Shown here: positions 17,172 through 25,500 of the stretch, in pieces
Numbering within the stretch: the stretch's first letter is position 1
Layout: each line of letters begins with the position of its first letter
Assembly: GCA_030430495.1 (NCBI GenBank)
Contig: JAUIKM010000001.1
Coordinates: forward strand, 1-64,000
Length of the DNA: 64,000 nt
Source: a bacterium
Lineage (GTDB): Bacteria; Bacteroidota; Ignavibacteria; Kapaibacteriales; UBA7675
Reading direction: 5' to 3'
Notes under the pieces: model-generated
What the model saw: the letters and a program-made list of their open reading frames with translations, nothing else
What the model was told of the DNA's origin: nothing
Database searches by the model: none
Translations under genes and position numbers: made by a program

Positions 17172-18185
17172 TCATTTCACCTGGATTAAACAGTGTGTCC
17201 GCGGAATGTCGTCAATCACGAGAACGGCAAAGTAAGCGCCTGTCGGCGTCGTCCCCAGGTCGGCTTTGAGAAACTGGTAGGGTCTGTCGTCCACAAAGAT
17301 TCCACGCGCGATTGTCGCGACACGGCGTCCGGTCATGTCGACCAGGCGGACCGCAAACTCGTTGCCTCTGCCATAGATTTCAAGGTGCAATTCACTTTCT
17401 ACCGGATTGGGGTAGGCGAAAATTTGAAATGTGCCGTCCGCCGAAATTCCGCCGTTTGAACTTACCGGCGGCAGGTCTGTTGACACGTCCGTGTCGCCGT
17501 AGTGTGTGCCGTCGATAATTGCGCCGCGCAGCACCTTGCTGGATTCCAGCGCGCCGGCTCCGCCGCCGAACGTGCGCTCCTGAATGTCCATCGCCAGAAT
17601 GCCGAAATGCGGCAGCGTGGTAAAACTGTGTCGACGGCTTGCCTCAAAAAGATAGGCGTCGTAGGTGCGCTGCTGCGCTCTTCCAGCTCTGTTGAAAATT
17701 GTCGCGTCGCTATCTATGTCGAGGCTGCCGACGTTTAACACATCACTAAACTCACTGAAGTCATCGAAGGCGCAGACGAGCGAGTCATTGTATGTCGTGC
17801 TTTCTTCGCCCAGATTGATGTAGTCGCCCCAGTATTCCATTTCCGTGTCGTTGCAATAGCCGAGACTGAAGCGCATGCGCACGTCGTTGACCTGCACCAG
17901 TTGATTGTTGCTCCAGCTTCTGTGGTTGGGTGTCGTGCCGGTAATCCGGATCACTTTAAACTCTCCATTTTTGTTAACCGAGTCGCCGACGACTGTCCAG
18001 GTCTCGGTGCCCCGGAAGTCTATAGTTGTGCGACCGCCTTCCGGCGATTCGAAGAATCCCTCGTTCTCAACAGCGTAGATCCATGTGTTGCCAATATCCA
18101 GCGGGACGATCGGGTCTTCCTGCGCGAGCGACGATGTGAACGTTAAACACAGAGCAATTAAACACAAACTGTAATAAGGCTTCAT
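17172..18185 (-). CDS. Secreted T9SS cargo protein, unknown function
   Basis: 337 residues. It has a signal peptide (residues 1-21, cleavage after SLA-Q), then a beta-rich domain starting PIVPLDIGNTWIYAVENEG. That start is common in extracellular proteins of this group and contains a GNTW-type motif. A type A sorting domain follows from about 255 (FQIFAYPNPVESELHLEIYG ... GAYFAVLVID). The C-terminal domain directs outer-membrane export through T9SS and cell-surface anchoring or release. It lies 130 bp upstream of its short paralogue, in the same direction. Confidence 0.8.
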   Translation of the reverse strand: MKPYYSLCLIALCLTFTSSLAQEDPIVPLDIGNTWIYAVENEGFFESPEGGRTTIDFRGTETWTVVGDSVNKNGEFKVIRITGTTPNHRSWSNNQLVQVNDVRMRFSLGYCNDTEMEYWGDYINLGEESTTYNDSLVCAFDDFSEFSDVLNVGSLDIDSDATIFNRAGRAQQRTYDAYLFEASRRHSFTTLPHFGILAMDIQERTFGGGAGALESSKVLRGAIIDGTHYGDTDVSTDLPPVSSNGGISADGTFQIFAYPNPVESELHLEIYGRGNEFAVRLVDMTGRRVATIARGIFVDDRPYQFLKADLGTTPTGAYFAVLVIDDIPRTHCLIQVK

Positions 18186-18464
18186 AGTTGTCTCATGTCA
18201 AGAGTGTATCTGGAAAATGTTAACTCTCTGCCGATGTGTTTTGCTCGGCGGCGTTTTTTCGTGACTGATGCACGAAGCGCCGGCATTGAGCGTGCGGAAA
18301 CGGCCCGGCTCCGGCCATACACACCGACTCCACCATTCTAAATGTGTCCAAATTGAGACGCAGGGGCACTACTGCATTTCTACTGCATTGTCCGCAAAGC
18401 GCAGGGCGGGGCGCTGTCGGCGCATTGTTGAAAACGGAGATTCTGCCTCTTTTGCGCGACTTCT

Positions 18465-18490
18465 GATTACAGCGCCGCCTGCGCGGCTCG
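18465..18490 (-). repeat. Inverted 26-bp fragment of the 147-bp repeat
   Basis: Reverse complement of 28040-28065 (26 of 26) and of 18779-18804 (25 of 26). The core is GAGCCGCGCAGGCGGCGCTG, itself able to form a GC-rich hairpin. Confidence 0.8.
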
Positions 18491-18663
18491 TTTTATGACT
18501 GTCTTGCTGGTCAGGGAGTTGGAAGTAATTCAGTGGAATGCCGGAGAGGTTTTTTTGTCGCGGGTGTAGCGGTTTAGAATCTCCGGTCGCTGCGGAGCCA
18601 CGGAACACATGTTTGCAGTTTCCGGTGAAAAGACCTCAGATTGATGAGCGAGTGCCGTTTTGA

Positions 18664-18810
18664 CGTACCGCCCGGCGGCGGACTCTCAAACGACAGAATT
18701 GTCGCGGGGGGACGAGTTTACCCTGAGGATATGGATGCGCCGGCTGAAAACTGCGCGACTAACAAAAAGGTCAGGAAACGAGCCGCGCATGCGGCGCTGT
18801 AATCGGGGGA
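18664..18810 (+). repeat. 147-bp direct repeat, copy 1
   Basis: Begins CGTACCGCCCGGCGGCGG and ends GTAATCGGGGGA. It aligns without gaps to 27925-28071 with four mismatches that I can count. It contains the dyad CGACA-N4-TGTCG and a GC-rich hairpin near its end. It lies upstream of the caspase operon promoter. Confidence 0.92.
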
Positions 18811-19030
18811 GAATGAGCGGTTCTCGTGACGAAAATCAACGAACTGGAGTGCTTGCATACGCTACGTGGTTGCGTCGTCGAAGGGAATGCATAGAATTTG
18901 AGCAACACGGGGAAAAGCAGGAAAAGCGCAGAAACTCAGGCCTGGTTGGCGAAATTGGCGGGTGCACGTCGTTGATCAAGAAAATCCGGGCGATCACGAC
19001 TGGTTGAAAATCGCCAACATTTTGCAGCCA

Positions 19031-19038
19031 CTACGTAG
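19031..19038. promoter_or_regulatory. CTACGTAG palindrome, putative regulator site
   Basis: Perfect 8-bp palindrome 20 bp upstream of the -35 box at 19059, the same octamer as at 16133. Confidence 0.45.
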
Positions 19039-19058
19039 CTGAGCGGCGCGAATACGCA

Positions 19059-19087
19059 TTGACAAGAACCTGGGCACTTTCTATATT
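19059..19087 (+). promoter_or_regulatory. Strong sigma-70-type promoter of the caspase operon
   Basis: TTGACA (19059-19064), 17-bp spacer, TATATT (19082-19087). A TATGTACC box follows at 19101, as in the promoter at 16151. The first operon gene begins about 240 bp downstream, leaving a long 5' leader. Confidence 0.8.
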
Positions 19088-19329
19088 ATTCGCCGCTACC
19101 TATGTACCCAACTGCTCATGGCGTACAGCGATCATCCGGTCTGCACAATGTTCCGCCTTCGGGTGAATCACATGCAACACTAAAACATCAGTCGGACTAC
19201 ATCACCGGCAGGGACAGTGAGCGACGGGGTGACTACATGGATTACAGCTTTGCAGACATCAGTTTCTACCGATGTCCGGTATTAACATTGTCTGAACAGA
19301 ACGCAATCCTATCGGGAAGGGGGACAGTC

Positions 19330-20055
19330 ATGAGAGTTGTCTTAGTGTTTGTCGTATGTTTAACAGTGTTTCAGTCCCGCGTTCATAGCCAGACGCCTTG
19401 CCGGGCGGAATTCACTGCTTCGACAAAAGTCGTGCAGATTGGCGACAGCACGGTGCTCAGATGGGATGTCGAGGGGCAGACGGAGGTATATGTTTCCGGC
19501 TTCGGCCTGGCGGCAAATCCGGGACGGATGACGATCTTGCCGAGTGAACCGAATAGGTACTATCTGGTATCGTACTGCGATTCATTGCCTGTGGTTTTGA
19601 CATTGGCGATTGGCGTCAGCGGAATTCACGGACCGTCGTTCGATTCGTTGCCGGAGGACGATGACTACGCATATGATTTGAGTCAGAAAATTTCCATCGG
19701 CAGCATTACATCCTATCTGGACTACGTCAAATCTGTTTTACAGGACTCACTGCAACTTCGCGTTAAAGAACAAAGCGAGACATCAATTTTTAAATACGTC
19801 TTTAAAACTTTCCCGTCAGTCAGCAATGAACTGTTATCTCCGTCCGACGATGCTTTAAGGGCGCGCCGTTTAGCGTACTCCGTGACGCTCACGCGATTGG
19901 CGCAAGAGCGCGATGGGAGCGTTTACAACTGTAAAATCAGCGTTTTGATTGAAGCCCGGCGCAGACTCGAACAGCATTGGTACAAAGAAGAGGACAGGGC
20001 GCTCTACAGGAAGCAGGGAGAAGTCCTGCGCAGTTACCTGACCGGACAGGACTGA
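19330..20055 (+). CDS. Secreted protein, unknown function, first gene of caspase operon
   Basis: 241 residues from ATG 19330, which gives a clear signal peptide (MRVVLVFVVCLTVFQSRVHSQ). The open frame before it is leader sequence. The first 90 residues are beta-rich (VVQIGDSTVLRWDVEGQTEV resembles an Ig-like or pre-PEGA domain). The rest is helical with charged residues (DYVKSVLQDSLQLRVKEQ, LEQHWYKEEDRALYRKQ). Three Cys residues remain in the mature part. Not recognised. The next gene follows at 57 bp. Confidence 0.65.
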   Translation: MRVVLVFVVCLTVFQSRVHSQTPCRAEFTASTKVVQIGDSTVLRWDVEGQTEVYVSGFGLAANPGRMTILPSEPNRYYLVSYCDSLPVVLTLAIGVSGIHGPSFDSLPEDDDYAYDLSQKISIGSITSYLDYVKSVLQDSLQLRVKEQSETSIFKYVFKTFPSVSNELLSPSDDALRARRLAYSVTLTRLAQERDGSVYNCKISVLIEARRRLEQHWYKEEDRALYRKQGEVLRSYLTGQD

Positions 20056-20112
20056 TAAAGTAATTACCAGTTAAACCGTGCCCGAACAATCACAAAGCAG
20101 GCTCGAAAAAGC

Positions 20113-20568
20113 ATGTCCCAGTTAAAAATCATGTTCAACATCCGGGTTGTGTTAATGATCATCTGGCTCGTGGGCCTGGTGATCAGTCTTTCGGTGTTGT
20201 TTTACATTCACGCTAAAAACTGGATCGGCGCGGAAAATTTCAAGATGATGATCAAACAGTTGAATACGCTTTATGCTCCGTTTATCGGCAGTATTCTGGG
20301 ATTTCACTGGCTGCACCGGAGCAAACCTTCGGTCGTTAACGAGCACGCGGTGGATACGTCCAACGCCAAACTCGCTGGTGCAATCGCCGTTGTTTTCTCG
20401 CTGCTCTGGAACGGCGGCGTTGCTGCAGCGATGTTGATTCTTTTATTCGAGAACGGCACCGTCGAAGGCGCGCTGGAATTTTTCAGCACGATCCAGACAG
20501 TTTTTCTGGGGGCCGCCGGCGCGGCGCTTGGGTACTTTTTTGGTGCGGATGTTAACGGTCGAGAGTGA
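20113..20568 (+). CDS. Small integral membrane protein in caspase operon
   Basis: 151 residues with three or four membrane helices: about residues 9-34, a weaker one at 55-68, 92-115 and 124-146 (FLGAAGAALGYFFGAD). The hydrophilic loop between (HRSKPSVVNEHAVDTSNAK) is short. Family not recognised. It lies 12 bp before the caspase-like gene, with which it is very probably co-translated, so it may anchor or regulate that enzyme. Confidence 0.7.
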   Translation: MSQLKIMFNIRVVLMIIWLVGLVISLSVLFYIHAKNWIGAENFKMMIKQLNTLYAPFIGSILGFHWLHRSKPSVVNEHAVDTSNAKLAGAIAVVFSLLWNGGVAAAMLILLFENGTVEGALEFFSTIQTVFLGAAGAALGYFFGADVNGRE

Positions 20569-20580
20569 GGCGGGCAATCA

Positions 20581-22419
20581 ATGACAACAAAACTGACTAT
20601 GTTGATGGCGCTGTGCATCTGCTGTCTGCCTGCATTTGCGGGGGCCGATGAGATAGTTGAACAATTCAGATCCGATGCCGGTGAAAAGATTGCAATTGTC
20701 GTAGGAATTGCGGACTACCCCTATTTGTCCAGCGAGGAATACAGTGAAATTAGATACGCCGCGGCGAATGCGGAAAAGATTGCACGCACCCTTAAACAGC
20801 CGCAATGCGGCTTTCGGGAGAGTAATGTTTTCCTCTTGCTTAACGATGCGGCCGGCAGAGCCGCCATCCTGGATACAATTGACATGCTTAAACAAAAGTA
20901 CGACAGTTACAAGGACACGGTGTATTTCTATTTCTGCGGGCATGGCGAAATTGATTCCGAGTATTGCGACTGCGACAATGCCAGTTGTGAATTCCTGTTA
21001 AAGACCTACAATACGAGCAACAACAGCGACAGCGAGATTTCTTTTGGCGAGTTGTACCGGGAGTTGAGACAGTTTGAGGCGGACAACGTGGTTGTGTTTA
21101 TCGACGCCTGCCATTCAGGCGCGTGCTACATTCCTACTCTGGCCGGCCGAGATAATTCCAAGGATAAACTTCGGATTTTCACATCAACTGGTTGTGCATT
21201 AAACTCCTACGAAGATGTGTCAATCGGGCACAGCGTTTTTGCCTGGTTTTTGCTGAAGGCGCTCGGCGGTCATGCGGATGATATGGTTGACGACGCCGTC
21301 ACAACTTCCGTCGAGCTTTCCGAATACATCCAGCAGTCGGTGGAAACATATGTGGACCGTATGCTTGACAAAAACTCGCTGGGACTTCAGAGCAATTATC
21401 TGCACCTGCAATCGCCTCAGACCATCGGCGTATTCTGGGATCAGAATGACTTTGTGTTTGTTAAGCGAAATGGTGCGCCGGTTGAGCGGGATGATCGCCG
21501 GCGAGATACTTCCGGTCAATCGGACATAGCCGAGTCGGCCGTAACTGATGTGTGCAACCGGGCCGAACTCTGCATGCTGCGGCACAAGTATGACGAGGCG
21601 ATCGGAATTCTGCGGACTGTGATACAAGAATACCCCAGGGCGTTCAGAGGGCATCAACTACTGGGCGAAGTTTATTGCAGAACCCGGCAATGGAAAGAAG
21701 CGCAGAACGCATTTTTGGATGCAATTGCCGCGGATCCGGACAACATCAGGGTGAAAGTACTTTTGGGCAATGCGTTTATGATGACCGGGGATTTTGCACG
21801 GTCCAGGTATTTTTTGCAGGCGGCAGCCAGGAGCGACAGCGACAAACCGACGGCGTACTACAATCTGGCGTTGCTGCACGAACGGCACCTGCGCTACGCG
21901 GAAGCAATCGAATACTACGAGCGTTTTTGTGAACTGGCGAGCGGTGTGGACGACATCAGCGCCGGCAAGATCGATTCCGTTAAAAACAACATAGACGCAA
22001 TGTACAAATATGCGATTCACTTTGAGAAAGGGAAGGAGCTTTTGCGTAGCAATAATCCGGGCGAAGCGGAGCGGGAGTTTAACATTGCAACCAGGATTGA
22101 CAAATATCGGGCGGAAGGCTGGTACGAATTGGGAAAAATACAATACGAGCGGCAAGACTATAGCCAGGCTGCCAGATCGTTCAAGTACACGGTGGCGGCA
22201 GCGCCTCAATACCAAAATTCATACTACTTGCTGGCCAAGTCATTCGAGGAACTGGGCGAATACGAATACGCACTGGGCTACCTTGAGGTTTATCTGGACA
22301 AGGCCCAGCACAGCCTTGACGGTTTTCCATTTAGAGCCGAAGCGGAAATCAGCAGGAATGCCCTGGAACGCAAACTACGCATCCAGCGCGATGACAGCGG
22401 TATAGCAGCTCCGCCTTAG
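20581..22419 (+). CDS. Secreted caspase-like (peptidase C14) protein with TPR repeats
   Basis: 612 residues. A signal peptide (residues 1-21) is followed by a caspase/metacaspase domain (about 36-240). The catalytic dyad is visible: His121 in FCGHGE and Cys177 in IDACHSG. From about residue 315 there are at least six TPR-like helix pairs (AELCMLRHKYDEAIGILRTV; YYNLALLHERHLRYAEAIEYY; GWYELGKIQYERQDYSQAARSF). Prokaryotic C14 proteases cleave after Arg/Lys or Asp. The signal peptide places it in the periplasm or outside, unlike cytoplasmic defence caspases. In the operon it precedes a giant T9SS cargo protein, which could be its substrate (inference). Confidence 0.88.
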   Translation: MTTKLTMLMALCICCLPAFAGADEIVEQFRSDAGEKIAIVVGIADYPYLSSEEYSEIRYAAANAEKIARTLKQPQCGFRESNVFLLLNDAAGRAAILDTIDMLKQKYDSYKDTVYFYFCGHGEIDSEYCDCDNASCEFLLKTYNTSNNSDSEISFGELYRELRQFEADNVVVFIDACHSGACYIPTLAGRDNSKDKLRIFTSTGCALNSYEDVSIGHSVFAWFLLKALGGHADDMVDDAVTTSVELSEYIQQSVETYVDRMLDKNSLGLQSNYLHLQSPQTIGVFWDQNDFVFVKRNGAPVERDDRRRDTSGQSDIAESAVTDVCNRAELCMLRHKYDEAIGILRTVIQEYPRAFRGHQLLGEVYCRTRQWKEAQNAFLDAIAADPDNIRVKVLLGNAFMMTGDFARSRYFLQAAARSDSDKPTAYYNLALLHERHLRYAEAIEYYERFCELASGVDDISAGKIDSVKNNIDAMYKYAIHFEKGKELLRSNNPGEAEREFNIATRIDKYRAEGWYELGKIQYERQDYSQAARSFKYTVAAAPQYQNSYYLLAKSFEELGEYEYALGYLEVYLDKAQHSLDGFPFRAEAEISRNALERKLRIQRDDSGIAAPP

Positions 22420-22508
22420 TCTGTGGCACGCGGTTAACAACATCATATTGATGTACCGGTAGGCGGCGCCGTAGACGCAAAAGAACATGAAATCAATGAG
22501 GAAAAGCC

Positions 22509-25500
22509 ATGCATGAGATCTTCAAACACATCGCATTCAACAGCTGGCATCGGCCAGGAAGTCTTTTAACAACTCTGTGTATAGTGCTATGCGTCAGCGT
22601 GAGCCCGATACAGGCGCAATTGTCGATAACAGACACGTTTCCAGCAATCAATGCCTCCAACGTTCCGAACAATACGAGTATCAGCATTACATTTGACGCT
22701 CCCGTGGACGCGTCAAGTGCAAATGTCAATACCATAGGCGTCCATGCACAGCTGTCTGGAGTTCTGAGTTCAAACGCAAGCACGTATTCTGTCGAGTCCA
22801 ATGTCGTGACTATCAGGCCGGATGTCCCATTCAAATCCGGCGAGCAGGTGATCGTATCGATTAGCGACGTTCGCCGAGTGCAAGGACCCGGTACTGCCGG
22901 GCCGTTTGTTTTTTCGTTCGTCATTGGTTCATCTCCACTGTCGAAAGCTCTGTTTCGCGAACGGACTGTCCTGCCGGCGGGCGGGAAACCGCAGTCGGTC
23001 GTCGCCGGCGATTTTAACAACGACGGCCTGGTCGACATTGCGGTCAGCAACGTCGGAGAATCAAACCTTACTATTGTGGAAAACAGAGGGAACTACGAAT
23101 TCGATGAACCATATACGGTGGCACTTCCGGGCGATGCGTCGTCGCTGTTTGTCGCCGATTTTACCAGGGACTCCTTTCTGGAACTCCTTGTTTATGTCCC
23201 ATCACTGAACGAGACATTTGTGATCAGGAGTGGTGGAACGGGGCGGTTTTGGGACAATGCGCAAAGTTTTGGCGAGCAGTACGGTCCAATTTGCATTGCC
23301 GATTTCGACTCGGATGGGAATCTGGACATGGCGCTGGCATCCAGCTCGTTAAGAAGAATTGTTATTTTCTCTGAAATTAGTAGTGGAGTGGAACCGATAC
23401 AGTATTCTTACGAGGAATTTCCGCCGGGCTTTATTCCCGGTAGTATTGCCGCCGCCGACCTTGATCGCGATGGCGCCGTCGATATCGTCGTCGGTGACAG
23501 AGATCGCGGACTGTTACGGATGTATTTTAACAATGGAAATTTTGACGGCGACAGCTTTGAGGAGCAGTCTCAATTGGAGATTAAACGTCCGGCAACCGCG
23601 CTGCAAGCGGTGGATGTCAACCTCGATTCCAATATGGACATCGTCGCCACGATTCCGGGCCTGAACCCCGAAGACGACGAAGCGGCGGTGTTGATACAGC
23701 AGCCGGACGGGACTTTTGACAGTCAGGCAGCCGGCTTTGAATTTTACGGTTCACATTCTCTGCAGGCGGCGGATATCGACGGGAATTCTTATCCTGATAT
23801 GTTAATAGCCGACAGCCGTCCCTGTGTGATCCCCGGAGTGAAAAACTACATCTGGTACATGTTGAACGACAACGGCGAATATGGCGAGGCGGATACGCTT
23901 CAATTTTCCAGGAGTTTTCCTTCGGCAATATGCGCGGCTGACTATGACGGCGACGGCAGTATTGATATTGCGATAACAAACAGCAGCAGCGGCACGGTGT
24001 CCATTCTCTATAATGAAATCGACGGTGCGCCGCCTACAGCGCCGACGATCACGTTGTTACAACCGGAAATTAACCAGCTTAACGTCGCAGAGACGTCTCG
24101 CATCAGCGTGTTTTTCAGTCAACCTCTGAAACGCTCGACTGTTAAAAGTGAAAATGTCGTAGTGCATGGATCCGTGAACGGGCGTATTTCGCAGTCTTCG
24201 GACATCCGCTATCGCGAAGAGAATGGGCAATATTATATCGAGATTATTCCGGACAGGGCGTTCAGTCCCGGCGAATACATTTCTGTCAGCATCAGGAACA
24301 TCGAAAACTGGCGTCATATTTCTATGACCGATCCTTATGTTTACAGTTTTACCGTGCGAAGCTCGCCCGGACCGGCGCAGTTCAAGATCAGTCAATTCAA
24401 CAATGTAACGATGCCGTCGGCTATATCGCTGGCGGACATGGACGGCGACGGCGGGTCGGACATTGTCGCGGCAAGTTCGACCGACGATCAGGCGCTGATT
24501 TTCTGGAACGACGGCGTCGGCGGGTTTGAAGAGCGTAGTTCGTTTGCGGCCGGCGGCGAACCCGTTGCCGTTGTAAGCGCGGATTTTAATGGAGATGGTC
24601 TTGTCGATCTGGCCGCGGCGAACAACGCCGGCCAAAACATCGAGATATTCCTTAATAATGGCGAGCGGGTGTTTAGCGGCGCTCAGGCGGCGCCGTTGAC
24701 AAGTGCGCCGCGACAAATTGCGGCGGCGGATATAAACGGCGACGGCGCTCCTGATATCGTATGTTCGATGCGCTCGGCTGATTCGCTGTTTGTCTTGTTA
24801 AACGACGGAGACGGGCAATTGGGCAACTCGCCGCTCGGGTTTGCGGGGCTGCGCCAGGGCCGGATTGTAACGGCCGATTTCAACAAGGACGGCGACGTGG
24901 ACATAGTCTCGGTCGCACCGGACGGCCGCGTATTTGTGTACGACAATCTGAACAACACCGGCCGGTTTACAATCGAAGAAATACTGAATGAGGCCGCAGG
25001 CGGCAAGGCCCTTATTGCAGGCAATCTGGACAACGATTTTTATCCGGACATTGTGATTGTTAATTATCAATTGAACTTAATCCACATTTACAGGAACAAT
25101 GCCGACGGATCCTTTTCTAAGGTTCCAGATGTTGTCAGCCTTGATCCGGATGGCGCCGGGACTCCGGCGTTGGCGGATGTGGACGGCGACGGGGACCTGG
25201 ACCTGGTTTTGTTTCACAATAGTCCGACCGACGGGTTGGTCCTGTTCCTGAACGACGGCTCCGGCGCATTCGAGAAAGAGCTGAATGTTTTGGGGCGAAG
25301 CTTTGCACAAAGCCTCATTGCTGCGGGTGATCTGGACAATGACGGCGACGTGGATTTGGCGGCGGTCGACCCCGAGTCAGGGGGATTGTCGATTCTGTTA
25401 AATACCGAAGTGACGCAACTGGAAGTGCTGCCGCAGTACGAGCCGAATATCTGCAAGCATGAAATACTGGTATTAAACGCTGAGATTCAGGGCGGAATTC

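Larger units (their letters stand above)
18186..19058. other. Long intergenic region carrying repeats
   Basis: No gene I can support. It holds the first copy of the 147-bp direct repeat (18664-18810) and a 26-bp inverted fragment of it (18465-18490). It also contains an 11-bp tandem TCTACTGCATT-like pair near 18368-18389 and a CTACGTAG palindrome (19031-19038). An open frame across the repeat is unlikely to be real because the second copy of the repeat carries a stop in that frame. Confidence 0.6.

Noticed and set aside
18197-18202. TTGACA on the minus strand before the T9SS gene at 18185
   Set aside because: A -10 box 17 bp further would lie inside the coding region, beyond the start codon.
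18660-19007. Open frame of about 115 codons covering the first 147-bp repeat
   Set aside because: Starts with TTG, has arginine-rich low-quality sequence, and the second copy of the repeat carries a TAG in the same frame, so the repeat is not under coding selection.
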